A stretch of DNA of 64,000 nt from UBA6115 sp040776985 (GCA_040776985.1 JAXGZL010000002.1:806001-870000), one strand, 5' to 3'. Shown: positions 53,449-62,273, counted from the stretch's first letter. Numbers and translations are program-made. Notes: a model not told the origin generated them from the sequence alone.

Positions 53449-53477
53449 TTATATGCCTTTTTCGCAGGCCTTGTCAA
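53449..53477 (-). promoter_or_regulatory. SigA-type promoter for the mgtE leader transcript
   Basis: Minus strand TTGACA, 17 bp, TATAAT: a consensus promoter giving a 5' leader of about 200 nt. Confidence 0.8.
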
Positions 53478-53522
53478 CTTTCCTTTTCCTTTCCATTATG
53501 GTATATTTTGCCTGGAGGCAGT

Positions 53523-54683
53523 ATGCGTGTATGCGGCATCATCGCGGAGTATGATCCCTTCCATCTGGGGCATCTCCATCACATAAGGAAGGCCCGGGAG
53601 CAAAGCGGGGCCGACTATGTGGTGGCGGTTTTGGGATGCGCCTTTTCCCAGCGGGGGGAGGCCATGCTGTTTGCAACCCATGACCGGGCAAAAATGGCGC
53701 TGCTGTCCGGCGCGGACCTGGTGCTGGGCATGCCGGTCAGCTTTTCCTGCGCCCAGGCCAACCGCTTTGCGGCAGGCGGGGTGGGCATCCTGAACAGCCT
53801 GGGGGTGGTCAGCCACCTGAGCTTTGGCTGCGAGCCATCGGGCATCCCCTATTTACAGCCAACTGCCGACTTGCTGCACCGGCCAAGCCCGCTGTTTACA
53901 GCAAGGCTGAAAAAGGCGCTGTCAGCGGGACATTCCTTTGCCAAAGCCCAGGGAATGGCCCTGGCAGCCTGCCTGCCGGAAGCGCCTCAAGAGGTGTTCA
54001 GTCTGCCAAACTTCATCCTGGGGATCAGCTATCTGCTGGCCATCAGACGCCTGGACAGCGTCATCAAGCCCCTTCCCGTGCCCCGGCAGGGGGACTACCA
54101 TGCCCAGGGGCAGGAAGCGCTTCCCTCTGCCACCTCGGTGCGCGCCGCCCTGCGCCAGGGGGCCTGGCCTGGGGTGGCGGCCTCTGTATCAGAGCAGGTG
54201 ATGGCTGTGATCAGGGATGCTGCAGAAAAGGGACGGCTGCATTTCCCCCATGCCCTGGATTCCCTGCTGATTGGGCAACTGCTTCAAAAAAGGCTGTCCC
54301 CCTCCCCGGAGCATTCAGAGGGGCTGGACCAGCGCATCCTGGGGATGGCGGGACGCGCCAGCAGCCGGGAGGAACTGCTGGGCCTGGTCTGCACCCGGCG
54401 CTATACCCGGGCCAGGGTGAACCGTGCACTAAGCCATGCCCTGCTGGGGCTGCGCCTGTTCCCGGCCTCACCCCCCCATGCCCGGCTGCTGGGCTTTAAA
54501 AGCAGCGCTGTGCCCCTGTTGAAGGCGATCAAAACAGGGGGCTTCCCCCTGATTGACAGGCCGGGGAAATCCCCGGATCCCCTCCTGGTGGAGGACATGC
54601 GTGCGGAAGAAATCTGGGCGCTGGGCGCGGGCAAGCCTGCCGCCAGCGCCTGGCAATATCCCCTGATTGTGATGGATGAATAA
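53523..54683 (+). CDS. tmcAL: tRNA(Met) cytidine acetate ligase TmcAL (nucleotidyltransferase-like)
   Basis: 386-aa protein of the YlbM/TmcAL family that makes N4-acetylcytidine at the wobble base of elongator tRNA-Met from acetate and ATP. It begins MRVCGIIAEYDPFHLGHLHHI (the HxGH nucleotidyl-transfer motif), then FSQRGEAMLF, NFILGISYL and the C-terminal RARVNRALSHALLGL. Usually the site is YNPFHNGH, so DPFHLGH is a variant. TGGAGG sits before the ATG at 53523. It is divergent from mgtE. Confidence 0.92.
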   Translation: MRVCGIIAEYDPFHLGHLHHIRKAREQSGADYVVAVLGCAFSQRGEAMLFATHDRAKMALLSGADLVLGMPVSFSCAQANRFAAGGVGILNSLGVVSHLSFGCEPSGIPYLQPTADLLHRPSPLFTARLKKALSAGHSFAKAQGMALAACLPEAPQEVFSLPNFILGISYLLAIRRLDSVIKPLPVPRQGDYHAQGQEALPSATSVRAALRQGAWPGVAASVSEQVMAVIRDAAEKGRLHFPHALDSLLIGQLLQKRLSPSPEHSEGLDQRILGMAGRASSREELLGLVCTRRYTRARVNRALSHALLGLRLFPASPPHARLLGFKSSAVPLLKAIKTGGFPLIDRPGKSPDPLLVEDMRAEEIWALGAGKPAASAWQYPLIVMDE

Positions 54684-54693
54684 GGAGGCTTAT

Positions 54694-55539
54694 ATGCGGG
54701 AAATTGATGTATCAACCATAACCCAGACGGTGTCAGACCTGTTTCTGAAGGCCAATTATGTCATTGGCGATGATGTGATGAACGCCCTTGACGATGCGGC
54801 CAGCAAGGAATCCTCCCCCCTGGCCAGGCATGTCCTGGAGCAACTGATTGAAAACAACCAGGCGGGTGCTGAGGAAAGCCTGTGCGTCTGCCAGGACACG
54901 GGGCTGTCCATCGTGTTTCTCACCATTGGGCAAGAAGTGCACCTGGTGGGTGGCAGCCTGGAGGAGGCGGTCAACGCCGGGGTCAGAAAGGCCTACACCG
55001 AGGGCTTCCTGCGCAAATCCGTGGTCCGGGACCCCCTGTTTGACCGGGTGAACACCAAGGACAACACCCCCTGCATGCAGCATGTGCGCATCGTTCCTGG
55101 GGATCAGCTGCACATTCTGGTCATTGCCAAGGGCTTTGGGTCAGAGAACATGAGCCGCCTGGCCATGCTCACCCCGGCAGCCGGGGTGGAAGGCGTGAGC
55201 GACTTCATCATTGAAACCGTGCGCCTGGCAGGCCCCAACGCCTGCCCGCCCTTGGTGGTGGGCGTTGGCATTGGCGGCAGTTTTGAGATGGCCGCCGTCA
55301 TGGCCAAGCGGGCCACCAGCCTGCCCCTGACCCGGAAACATAAAAATCCCCAGTATGAGGCATTGTCCCAGGAGCTGGAGCAGCGCATCAACGCCCTAGG
55401 CATCGGCCCTGCCGGCTATGGCGGGGATACCACGGCGCTGAAGGTGCATATCATCACAGCGCCCACCCACATCGCCGGGCTGCCCGTTGCCGTCAACATC
55501 TGCTGCCATGTGGCCCGCCACGCGGAAGCCACGCTGTAA
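54694..55539 (+). CDS. Fumarate hydratase, alpha subunit (class I, FumA/TtdA N-terminal part)
   Basis: About 281-aa Fe-S subunit. Cluster ligands are in CVCQDTG (about residue 66), DNTPCMQH and ENMSRLAMLTPAAGVEG; GPNACPPLVVGVGIGGSFE follows. The two-subunit form is usual in anaerobes; it could instead be tartrate dehydratase, but gene order and length favour fumarase. AAGGAGG precedes the ATG at 54694, which is inside the last codons of a region shared with tmcAL's end. The beta gene follows 11 bp away. Confidence 0.9.
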   Translation: MREIDVSTITQTVSDLFLKANYVIGDDVMNALDDAASKESSPLARHVLEQLIENNQAGAEESLCVCQDTGLSIVFLTIGQEVHLVGGSLEEAVNAGVRKAYTEGFLRKSVVRDPLFDRVNTKDNTPCMQHVRIVPGDQLHILVIAKGFGSENMSRLAMLTPAAGVEGVSDFIIETVRLAGPNACPPLVVGVGIGGSFEMAAVMAKRATSLPLTRKHKNPQYEALSQELEQRINALGIGPAGYGGDTTALKVHIITAPTHIAGLPVAVNICCHVARHAEATL

Positions 55540-55550
55540 AGGAGAAGGCC

Positions 55551-56108
55551 ATGGAAAAACATGTTCAGTTGCCCCTGACGGAGGAAGCCATCAAGGACCT
55601 GAAAGCAGGCGACCGGGTACTGCTTTCAGGCGTGGTGTTGACCGGCCGGGACGCCGCCCACAAGCGGCTGGTGGCCCTGCTGGAGGAGGGCAAGCCCCTG
55701 CCCATTGAACTGCAAGGGGAAACCATTTATTATGTGGGCCCTGCCCCCGCCAGGCCCGGGCATGTGGTGGGCCCCGCCGGCCCCACCAGCAGCTACCGCA
55801 TGGATCCCTACACCCCCAGGCTGCTTTCGCTGGGCTTAAAAGGGATGATCGGCAAGGGTGAGCGCGGGGAAGCGGTCATTCAAGCCATCAGTGAGTACGG
55901 CGCGGTGTACTTTGGCGCGGTGGGCGGCTCCGCCGTGCTGATTTCCCGCAGCATCATCAAAAGCGAGGTGGTCGCCTACGAGGACCTGGGGCCGGAGGCC
56001 ATCCACCGCTTCCACATCAAGGATTTCCCAGCCGTGGTGGCCATTGACGCCCAGGGCAACAACCTTTATGAGCAAGGCCCCCTGCTGTACAGAAAAGCCG
56101 ATCTGTGA
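55551..56108 (+). CDS. Fumarate hydratase, beta subunit (class I)
   Basis: 185-aa C-terminal-type subunit. It has LPLTEEAIKDLKAGDRVLLSGVVLTGRDAAHKRL, YYVGPAPA.PGHVVGPAGPTSSYRMD and the terminal EDLGPEAIHRFHIKDFPAVVAIDAQGNNLY. With the alpha subunit it hydrates fumarate to malate. GGAG precedes the ATG. Confidence 0.92.
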   Translation: MEKHVQLPLTEEAIKDLKAGDRVLLSGVVLTGRDAAHKRLVALLEEGKPLPIELQGETIYYVGPAPARPGHVVGPAGPTSSYRMDPYTPRLLSLGLKGMIGKGERGEAVIQAISEYGAVYFGAVGGSAVLISRSIIKSEVVAYEDLGPEAIHRFHIKDFPAVVAIDAQGNNLYEQGPLLYRKADL

Positions 56109-56141
56109 TAGGATGTCCCCACTAAAGGGAAGGGGGCAGGC

Positions 56142-57578
56142 ATGCTGAGGGACAGCAGAAAACGCATTGGTTTAACCATCATTTGCCTGGTTGTCTTTTT
56201 GATGGCAAGCCTTGCTCCCCTGGCGCAGGCCTCCGGAAGCTATAACCCCAACACTCCAGAAAGCCTGGCTGCCAGGGATTTGAGGGCAGAGGCTGCACTT
56301 GTGATGGAATCAAGCACCGGGGAAGTGCTGTTTGAAAAAAACGCGGACGAGCTGCGCCCCCCTGCCTCCACCACCAAGGTGCTGACCGCGCTTCTGGCCC
56401 TCACCATGGGGGAACCGGACAGCGTGGTCACCGTCTCCCCCTACGCGGCCTCCCTGGACAAGGAGCAGCACTCCCTCATCGGCCTGCAGGCGGGTGAGCA
56501 GGTTCCCCTGAAAGTGCTGATCAAGGCCATGATGGTGGAGTCCGGCAACGACGGTGCCATCGCCATCGCGGAGCATATCTCGGGCTCTGAGCCTGCCTTT
56601 GTGGCGCTGATGAACGAGGCCGCCGCCCGCTACGGATGCACCCGCACCCACTTCAACAACTCCCACGGCTTCCATGATGATTATCATCTGACCACCGCCA
56701 GGGACCTGGCTATCATCTCCCGGGAAGCGATGAAGCTGGACAGCTTCCGTGAAATCGCGCTGTTAACCAGCTATACCATGCCTGAAACCAACATGTCCAA
56801 GGCCCGCCGGCTGTCCACCCAGGCCAGGCACCTGATGAGCGGCGGGGAGGACAACAAATACTATTACGAGTACGCTACCGGCATCAAAACCGGCTTCACC
56901 AACGCGGCGGGCTATTGCTTTGTGGGCTCCGCCAGCAAGCAGGGCATTTCCCTGATCAGCGTGGTGCTGGGCTCCAATTCCGCCGGACGCTGGACAGACA
57001 CCAAAAAGCTGATGGAGTATGGCTTCACCCAGTATATCTCCACCAGCGTGCAGGAAGTGTACAACCTGAACCCCAAGGTGATCAGCATCTCCAGCTATTC
57101 CCTGGACGACGCGCAGCTGGGCCAGCTGGAGCTTGAAATCCGCAAGATGGACCCCGCCGCCAATGACTCCCTGGTGACCCGAAAAAGCAGCAGGGATGAG
57201 CAGATCAAGCTGTACAACGACCGCACCCAGATAGACTACACCCGCACCCTGGACGCCCCGGTGAATGCTGGGGAGGTGATGGGCATCATGACCTACACCC
57301 CGCCAGGCGGCCAGGCGGCCCCGGTGGAGTATGAACTGGTCGCCACAAGGTCTGTCCTCAGGCGCGCTTCCCTGGCCCCATCGGTGGATGAGATCTACGC
57401 CTACTCCGACGCGGACCCCAACCCCTTCCCCCGCTTTTCCTTCGAGTTTCTGGTGATCGTGCTGATTCCGGTGATCGCCGTGGCGCTGATCTCCCAGCTG
57501 ATCTACAAACTCCTTACCAGAAAGCGCAAACCCAAGGTGAAACAAAGGCTGGAATACAAAAGCCGGTATTACAGGTAA
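56142..57578 (+). CDS. D-alanyl-D-alanine carboxypeptidase (DacF/PBP5 type)
   Basis: 478-aa penicillin-binding protein that trims pentapeptides of peptidoglycan. Signal/anchor helix at residues 9-30, then the serine site PASTTK (SxxK), ESGNDGAIAIAEH (SxN) and GIKTGFTNAAG (KTG). A C-terminal domain about 350-430 precedes a membrane helix near 435-460 and a highly basic tail, so the enzyme is held at both ends. AAGGGGG precedes the ATG. No sporulation genes lie nearby. Confidence 0.93.
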   Translation: MLRDSRKRIGLTIICLVVFLMASLAPLAQASGSYNPNTPESLAARDLRAEAALVMESSTGEVLFEKNADELRPPASTTKVLTALLALTMGEPDSVVTVSPYAASLDKEQHSLIGLQAGEQVPLKVLIKAMMVESGNDGAIAIAEHISGSEPAFVALMNEAAARYGCTRTHFNNSHGFHDDYHLTTARDLAIISREAMKLDSFREIALLTSYTMPETNMSKARRLSTQARHLMSGGEDNKYYYEYATGIKTGFTNAAGYCFVGSASKQGISLISVVLGSNSAGRWTDTKKLMEYGFTQYISTSVQEVYNLNPKVISISSYSLDDAQLGQLELEIRKMDPAANDSLVTRKSSRDEQIKLYNDRTQIDYTRTLDAPVNAGEVMGIMTYTPPGGQAAPVEYELVATRSVLRRASLAPSVDEIYAYSDADPNPFPRFSFEFLVIVLIPVIAVALISQLIYKLLTRKRKPKVKQRLEYKSRYYR

Positions 57579-57580
57579 AA

Positions 57581-57610
57581 CAAAACCACCGGGCGAATCC
57601 GGTGGTTTTG
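57581..57610. terminator. Bidirectional terminator between dacF-like and SH3-repeat gene
   Basis: AAAACCACCG / CGGTGGTTTT, 10-bp perfect palindromic stem with a T-run on either side. Confidence 0.8.
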
Positions 57611-57627
57611 CTTTGTATAATTAGGGA

Positions 57628-59223
57628 TCAGGGTTGCGGCACAGAGAAGTTAAGGTAGTTGCTGTCCACATAGCCTTCCAGCATCTGGCCTTCAGGCCCC
57701 GCTGGGAAGGTGACCCTGCTGAAGCCGTTGTTGCCCTTCTGCACGCCAGTCAGCAGGGTTTCGTTGGGGATCTTGCCGATGGAGTACTTGGCCCGCTTGG
57801 TGGGGTTGGGGATGCTCCACAGGTTCAGGGCCCCGCCGGTGGTGTTCACCATGGCGTTGTAGTTGCCCTCATAGACGGGTTCCGGGGCGGGCGGCTGAGG
57901 CGCAGGGGACGCAACAGGTGTGGAGGGCTTGGGCTCTGCCGGCTTGGGATCCACAGGCTTGGGAGAAACATAGTTGAAGATCAGATAGCTGGAGTCCACA
58001 TAGCCTTCCAGTCCCTCATACACCAGCTTGCTAAAGCCGTTGTTGCCCTTGGCAACCCCTGATATCACGGTGCCGTTGGGGATCTTGGCAATGGAATAGA
58101 TGGCACGCTTGGTGGGGTTGGGGATGCTCCACAGGTTCAGCTTCCCGCCGGTGGTGTTCACCTTCACGGTGTAGTTGCCCTCATAGTTGGGCTCAGGCGC
58201 CGGAGTGACCACCGGGGTGGGTCTGGGCGTCACCGGGTTGGGCACGGCGCCTGCCGCCATGATCCAGTCATAGGTGCGCCGGTCAACTGTCCCCGTCAGG
58301 GTCAGGCCGTTCACCTGCTGGAAGGCGGATACCGCGGCAGCTGTCTGGCGACCATAGATGCCGTCCACCCTGCCGGCGTTGTAATTCAGATAGTTCAGCC
58401 AGGTCTGCACGTTGCGCACCAGCTGGCCATAGCTGCCCAAACCCAGAGGCAGACGGGAATCAGGCCTGCGGGTGGGTTCCGGCGTGGGGGCGATATAGAC
58501 CGGCAGCTGGTTTTCCGGAATCACTTCCGTAAAGCCATTCACCACCACCGGCTGCCCGTCACTGGTGGTCACCATGTACTGGGCTGGCAGGCGGTGCGCC
58601 TGGCGGTAGATCTGGGGCAGCAGATAGGTCTGATAGCTTTTCAGCCGCAGGATCACGCTTTCCGGCACCACGGGCAGCCCACCGCGCATGGCCTTGCCAT
58701 AGCCGTCGGTGTGGAAATAGCCCCAGTTCACCTGATCCCGGCTGGCATAGGCAAAGTACTCCAACTGATTGAAGTAATTGCGGAAGTAGACCACTCCAGC
58801 GCCATTGCCCTGCTGGAAGCCGGCGGGCACCACCGTTTCAGCCCGGGTTTTTGGGGCAGTATAAGTGGTAAAAACATTGGCCATATCAGTAACAGGGGCG
58901 ATGGTGTTCACCTCCAGGGTCATTTCCGCGCCTTCCTGGACAGGCGCCATCAGCTTGGCCTCAAAGAAGCCGGTCCTCCCCCCAGCATTGCCATAAACCC
59001 GGTAGTTGGTCTGCCCTGTTAGAGCTTCGGTGTAAGCGTATACCGGGCTGGCAATGCCTTCCACTGCCAGGGCAGTATAGCGCCTTGTGTTCTGGTTGTT
59101 GGGGGCAATGCCCGGCACCAGGCCGTTCAGGTTCACCGCTGCCATGGCCACAGGGGCCACAGACCCCATCAAGAGGGTGGCAACCAGTGCCATCGCCATC
59201 CATTTTTTGTTTGTCATTATCAT
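57628..59223 (-). CDS. Secreted peptidoglycan-binding protein with two SH3-like repeats
   Basis: 531 aa. Signal peptide (MIMTNKKWMAMALVATLLMGSVAPVAMA), an unassigned N-terminal part to about residue 240, then PG_binding_1 (about 255-322: RNVQTWLNYLNYNAGRVDGIYGRQTAAAVSAFQ), a proline-rich linker and two near-copies of an about 70-residue repeat (346-416, 451-528) that share YEGNY, VNTTGG, LNLWSIPNPTKRA and GNNGFS. The ATG at 59223 has AAGGAG six bases upstream. An ECF-type promoter (59305-59333) precedes it. It likely acts at the wall; no catalytic domain is evident. Confidence 0.88.
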   Translation of the reverse strand: MIMTNKKWMAMALVATLLMGSVAPVAMAAVNLNGLVPGIAPNNQNTRRYTALAVEGIASPVYAYTEALTGQTNYRVYGNAGGRTGFFEAKLMAPVQEGAEMTLEVNTIAPVTDMANVFTTYTAPKTRAETVVPAGFQQGNGAGVVYFRNYFNQLEYFAYASRDQVNWGYFHTDGYGKAMRGGLPVVPESVILRLKSYQTYLLPQIYRQAHRLPAQYMVTTSDGQPVVVNGFTEVIPENQLPVYIAPTPEPTRRPDSRLPLGLGSYGQLVRNVQTWLNYLNYNAGRVDGIYGRQTAAAVSAFQQVNGLTLTGTVDRRTYDWIMAAGAVPNPVTPRPTPVVTPAPEPNYEGNYTVKVNTTGGKLNLWSIPNPTKRAIYSIAKIPNGTVISGVAKGNNGFSKLVYEGLEGYVDSSYLIFNYVSPKPVDPKPAEPKPSTPVASPAPQPPAPEPVYEGNYNAMVNTTGGALNLWSIPNPTKRAKYSIGKIPNETLLTGVQKGNNGFSRVTFPAGPEGQMLEGYVDSNYLNFSVPQP

Positions 59224-59304
59224 CGGTTTCTCCTTCCATCTCTGCGATGCGGGGATGATCCCCACAGGGCATAGCGGTTCACCTACATGACCGCCTCTAC
59301 CTAT

Positions 59305-59333
59305 TAGACGGATGACAAGCCCCTTTTGTTTCA
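59305..59333 (-). promoter_or_regulatory. ECF-sigma promoter of the SH3-repeat gene
   Basis: Minus strand TGAAAC, 17 bp, CGTCTAAT. Same -10 and spacing as the sites before vanW-like and sigma genes. Confidence 0.8.
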
Positions 59334-59356
59334 TCTGGATAAAAACATTCTGTGAA

Positions 59357-60319
59357 CTAATTGCGATACACCAGCACGGTAATGGCCCCCGCCTGGGGCA
59401 ATGCCTCAATTCTTATGTCATAGGGCAGGAGATTTCGCAAGACCAGATCGCTGTAGCTGCCCACCGCCGCGTCAAATCCCTGGGGGGCATAGTTCACCCC
59501 GCTTTGCCTGTGCAGCGACCAGTCCTCCACCATCATCGGCAGGCCCAGGGCCGCCAGGTACAGGGTGGTGGACAACTGGCACACACCCCCGCCATAGCCC
59601 ACCCCATCGTCTGAGATATTGGGCGCCATCTGGTAGCCATTTGACTTCATGTAGGGCGCGCACTGGGCGTTGAAGGAAAAGCGGTCCCCCGCCCCCACCA
59701 CCTTGCCGCTGACCCGGCTGACGGCCAGCTCGATGTTCTTCTGACGGCTTCCCGACAGCCGGCCGCCGGTGCCCTGGTTGTAATAGGTGGTAAAGGCGCC
59801 GATCACCTCCCCCTTTTCCGCCTTGTCCCAGGGGGTAAAGGGCTCAAACGCCACAGCGGAGGCGGGCAGCATGCTCTGGCCACGCATCATGTCAATATGC
59901 GCCCGTTTGCCGTCCCATTCCCGCACGGCGATCACATCCCCGGTGTTCAGGTTGTTGCCGCTGTAGCCATCCACCGTCACAAAAGCGGGCTTCACAACGC
60001 GGGCCAGGCCTTTTTGAACGGGGCTTCCGGGGGGTGGAAAGCGCAGCGGGTCCAGGGAGCGCAGCAGGGACAGCCAGCGGGTGCGGACAAAGCCTTTCAC
60101 GCGGCCCAGGCGCACCTCGCTCCATTCCTCACCCCAGGCCAGCACCTCCAGGGTGGTCTTGGGCTGCACATTCTGGACACGCCGCGCATCGTCATCCGGG
60201 GATACTCTGATGTGAAACTCGCGGTTGGCCCGGGCGGTATAGCGGGCTTCCTCCCCAAGGCCTGGCAGGGACACCAGGCAGATAAACAGCATCAGCAAAC
60301 AAAGACAGCGCTTTTTCAT
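59357..60319 (-). CDS. VanW family secreted protein with SH3-like domain
   Basis: 320 aa. Signal peptide (KRCLCLLMLFICLVSLPGLG), an SH3-like domain about 25-85 (FHIRVSPDDDARRVQNVQPKTTLEVL), then the VanW domain about 185-320 (NIELAVSRVSGKVVGAGDRFSFN, GYGGGVCQLSTTLYLAAL). VanW proteins are near peptidoglycan genes, but their chemistry is not known. It is the middle unit of the ECF regulon with its own ECF promoter. Confidence 0.9.
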   Translation of the reverse strand: MKKRCLCLLMLFICLVSLPGLGEEARYTARANREFHIRVSPDDDARRVQNVQPKTTLEVLAWGEEWSEVRLGRVKGFVRTRWLSLLRSLDPLRFPPPGSPVQKGLARVVKPAFVTVDGYSGNNLNTGDVIAVREWDGKRAHIDMMRGQSMLPASAVAFEPFTPWDKAEKGEVIGAFTTYYNQGTGGRLSGSRQKNIELAVSRVSGKVVGAGDRFSFNAQCAPYMKSNGYQMAPNISDDGVGYGGGVCQLSTTLYLAALGLPMMVEDWSLHRQSGVNYAPQGFDAAVGSYSDLVLRNLLPYDIRIEALPQAGAITVLVYRN

Positions 60320-60390
60320 TTCTGTCAGCTTCCTTTCCTATGGCTTACAGCTGAGGGGCCGGGTTCCTTCCCCATCAGCCTCTCACCTGT

Positions 60391-60419
60391 TAGACGGATG
60401 AAGCATGAAAAAAGTTAGG
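60391..60419 (-). promoter_or_regulatory. ECF-sigma promoter of the vanW-like gene
   Basis: Minus strand CCTAAC, 17 bp, CGTCTAAC. The -35 is less good (CCTAAC for TGAAAC), but the -10 and spacing are the same. Confidence 0.7.
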
Positions 60420-60445
60420 CTGCCGGCATTTTCTGCGCGGCAGCC
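60409..60445 (-). terminator. Terminator of the sigma/anti-sigma operon
   Basis: Minus strand GGCTGCCG / CCGGCAGCC then TAACTTTTTT, 17 bp after the anti-sigma stop. Its T-run overlaps the -35 of the next ECF promoter. Confidence 0.7.
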
Positions 60446-60462
60446 CATTTGGGACGGATCGT

Positions 60463-61677
60463 TTATTTGATTTTTATGGTAAAGTCCCCATCATCAGTGA
60501 ATTCCTTTTCGCCTTTGTCGTTGTAAAAGTAAGGTTTGAAGGTAATGCTCTCCGGCAGTTCATCCCCATAGGTGAATCCGCCAACATATGAAACCTTGGT
60601 CGCTTTTTCATCATAGTCCATCACGCCTGCGCCGCTGGCAACTTCACGAAGTTTCATTCCTGCCGCATTCGCCTCATACTTGCGCAACTCACCCTGCTTA
60701 TTCCACAGAGAAGCCCGCTTATCGGGGTTAGTAATCGTCAGAATAAACTCGTAGTCCACCCGCATGAAACTGGCATCCATCTTCACCAATTCGACCTCAA
60801 ACCCATCGCCTTTGATCCTTTCAGTGGATGACTGTGTTTTGACAGGTGCGGGAGGGCTGACCCAGCTGGCCTTCATCTCTCCTGCCCTGGTAAAGGCACC
60901 GGAATCCACCAGGCGCTCTCCCATGTCTTTTCCTTCTGGAAGCAGGTTCTCAAACATCATCAGGGAATGCCCCTGTACCAGCATGATCTGCTTGTTCTGA
61001 TAGGCGGTTTCAAACTGCTTTTCCCAGGCGTCATGGTCATCCGCCGTGCTGTCTGAGTCATCGGAGTAGCCTGATGTGTCCTCCACAATTTCCCAGGCTG
61101 GGCGCAGCACATCAAAGGACAGCTCCCAGCTGATGTCCCCCTTGGCATCCCCCACATCCACCTGCATGTCCAGGCCATATCTGCCGCCAGCGGCGCCCAG
61201 TCCCCGCTCCGGCACCCAGAAACCACCCTCAAATCCCAAACCCTTTGCGGAATGCACATGGGAGGAAAGCGCCTTATCCCCTGTCTTGGCGGTCAATTTC
61301 GCAATCACATAGACTGGCTTTCCGGAAATGGGCTTGGCCTCAAAGGCCAGAGAGAGGATGCTGCCGTCAAAGAGCGAGTCGGTCACATAGATTTCCACAT
61401 CCTCGTGCTTTAGTTCCTGCCCGATGGCGGTGATGTGCTGCTCCGCCACCTTGTTGTCCAATGCCTGATACTCTTTCACGCTGTAGCGGACGATTTCTGC
61501 AACCGCCAGCGCCATGCTGGCCAGAATCAATGCCATGGCAATGGCCATGCCAAAGCTTAAACGCTTTTTCACCTTGATTTCCCCTTTCATCATCTGCAGG
61601 GTTCTCATGCTGTCCGCTTCCCGCCAGCTGAGGCCTGAAAGCGTGGTATCAACCCGTTGTTTCAATTGGCTGCTCAT
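60463..61677 (-). CDS. Anti-sigma factor (DUF4179-like), membrane
   Basis: 404-aa protein whose start overlaps the sigma gene stop by 4 bp. Residues 1-38 are the cytoplasmic sigma-binding tail (SSQLKQRVDTTLSGLSWREADSMRTL), one helix spans about 40-63 and a long outer part follows. The outer part has the DUF4179-like layout (YQALDNKVAEQHITAIGQELKHEDVEIYVTDSLFDGSILSLAFEAKP). It probably holds the sigma factor until an envelope signal is received. Confidence 0.82.
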   Translation of the reverse strand: MSSQLKQRVDTTLSGLSWREADSMRTLQMMKGEIKVKKRLSFGMAIAMALILASMALAVAEIVRYSVKEYQALDNKVAEQHITAIGQELKHEDVEIYVTDSLFDGSILSLAFEAKPISGKPVYVIAKLTAKTGDKALSSHVHSAKGLGFEGGFWVPERGLGAAGGRYGLDMQVDVGDAKGDISWELSFDVLRPAWEIVEDTSGYSDDSDSTADDHDAWEKQFETAYQNKQIMLVQGHSLMMFENLLPEGKDMGERLVDSGAFTRAGEMKASWVSPPAPVKTQSSTERIKGDGFEVELVKMDASFMRVDYEFILTITNPDKRASLWNKQGELRKYEANAAGMKLREVASGAGVMDYDEKATKVSYVGGFTYGDELPESITFKPYFYNDKGEKEFTDDGDFTIKIK

Positions 61678-62189
61678 TCCTCATACCATCCTTTCAGTTG
61701 GTTCCGCAGCTGATCCCTTGCCCGTGAGAGCCTGGTTTTCACCGTGGACAAGGGGATGTTCAGCGCCTTCGCGATTTCCCCCTGCGTCAGTTCCTGATAA
61801 TAGTAAAGCAGTGTTACCACGCGGTATTTCTCTGGTAATGATGACACCGTCTGCAGCACTGTGTCATCCCGGAAGGCCTGTACATAGCCTGGTTCCGGCA
61901 GTTCCTCCAGGGCAACCCTGCGGTCAAACAGCCTGAACCAGGCGGTTTTCCGCATGTCCCGGCAGGTGTTGATGGCAATCCGGGTCAGCCAGGTGAGTTC
62001 ACTGCTGTCCCCCCGGAAGCTGTCCCATTTTCTGTAGGCTTTCAGAAAGGTTTCCTGCACGGCGTCCCGCGCCATCTCCTCGTCCTTCAGGTACAGAAAG
62101 CACATGCGAAGAAGGGAATTGCCATGCTCCGCCATCAGACGGGCCATCCTTGAATCCAGCGCCGTGTCAGGCGCCTGGGTCGCGCGCAT
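61674..62189 (-). CDS. ECF RNA polymerase sigma factor
   Basis: 171-aa sigma-70-family ECF factor. Region 2: LMAEHGNSLLRMCFLYLKDEEMARDAVQETFLKAYRKWDSFRGDSSELTWL. Region 4: LPEKYRVVTLLYYYQELTQGEIAKALNIPLSTVKTRLSRARDQLRNQL. AAGGAGG-type site overlaps its ECF promoter's downstream part. The promoter (62212-62240) carries CGTCTAA, also before the vanW-like and SH3-repeat genes, so this sigma most likely drives all three, including itself. Confidence 0.95.
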   Translation of the reverse strand: MRATQAPDTALDSRMARLMAEHGNSLLRMCFLYLKDEEMARDAVQETFLKAYRKWDSFRGDSSELTWLTRIAINTCRDMRKTAWFRLFDRRVALEELPEPGYVQAFRDDTVLQTVSSLPEKYRVVTLLYYYQELTQGEIAKALNIPLSTVKTRLSRARDQLRNQLKGWYEE

Positions 62190-62211
62190 CTCCCCACCTC
62201 CTTCTATCCGT

Positions 62212-62240
62212 TAGACGACAGTTTCCCCGAAAAGGTCTCA
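62212..62240 (-). promoter_or_regulatory. ECF-sigma promoter of the sigma factor gene
   Basis: Minus strand TGAGAC, 17 bp, CGTCTAAC, 23 bp before the sigma start. Probably autoregulatory. Confidence 0.75.
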
Positions 62241-62242
62241 GC

Positions 62243-62273
62243 AAAAAAAGAAAACCCGGGGAAAATCCCCAGG
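62243..62273 (-). terminator. Terminator of coaX
   Basis: Minus strand CCTGGGGA / TCCCCGGG (8 bp, one wobble), 3-nt loop, then TTTTCTTTTTTT. Confidence 0.8.
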
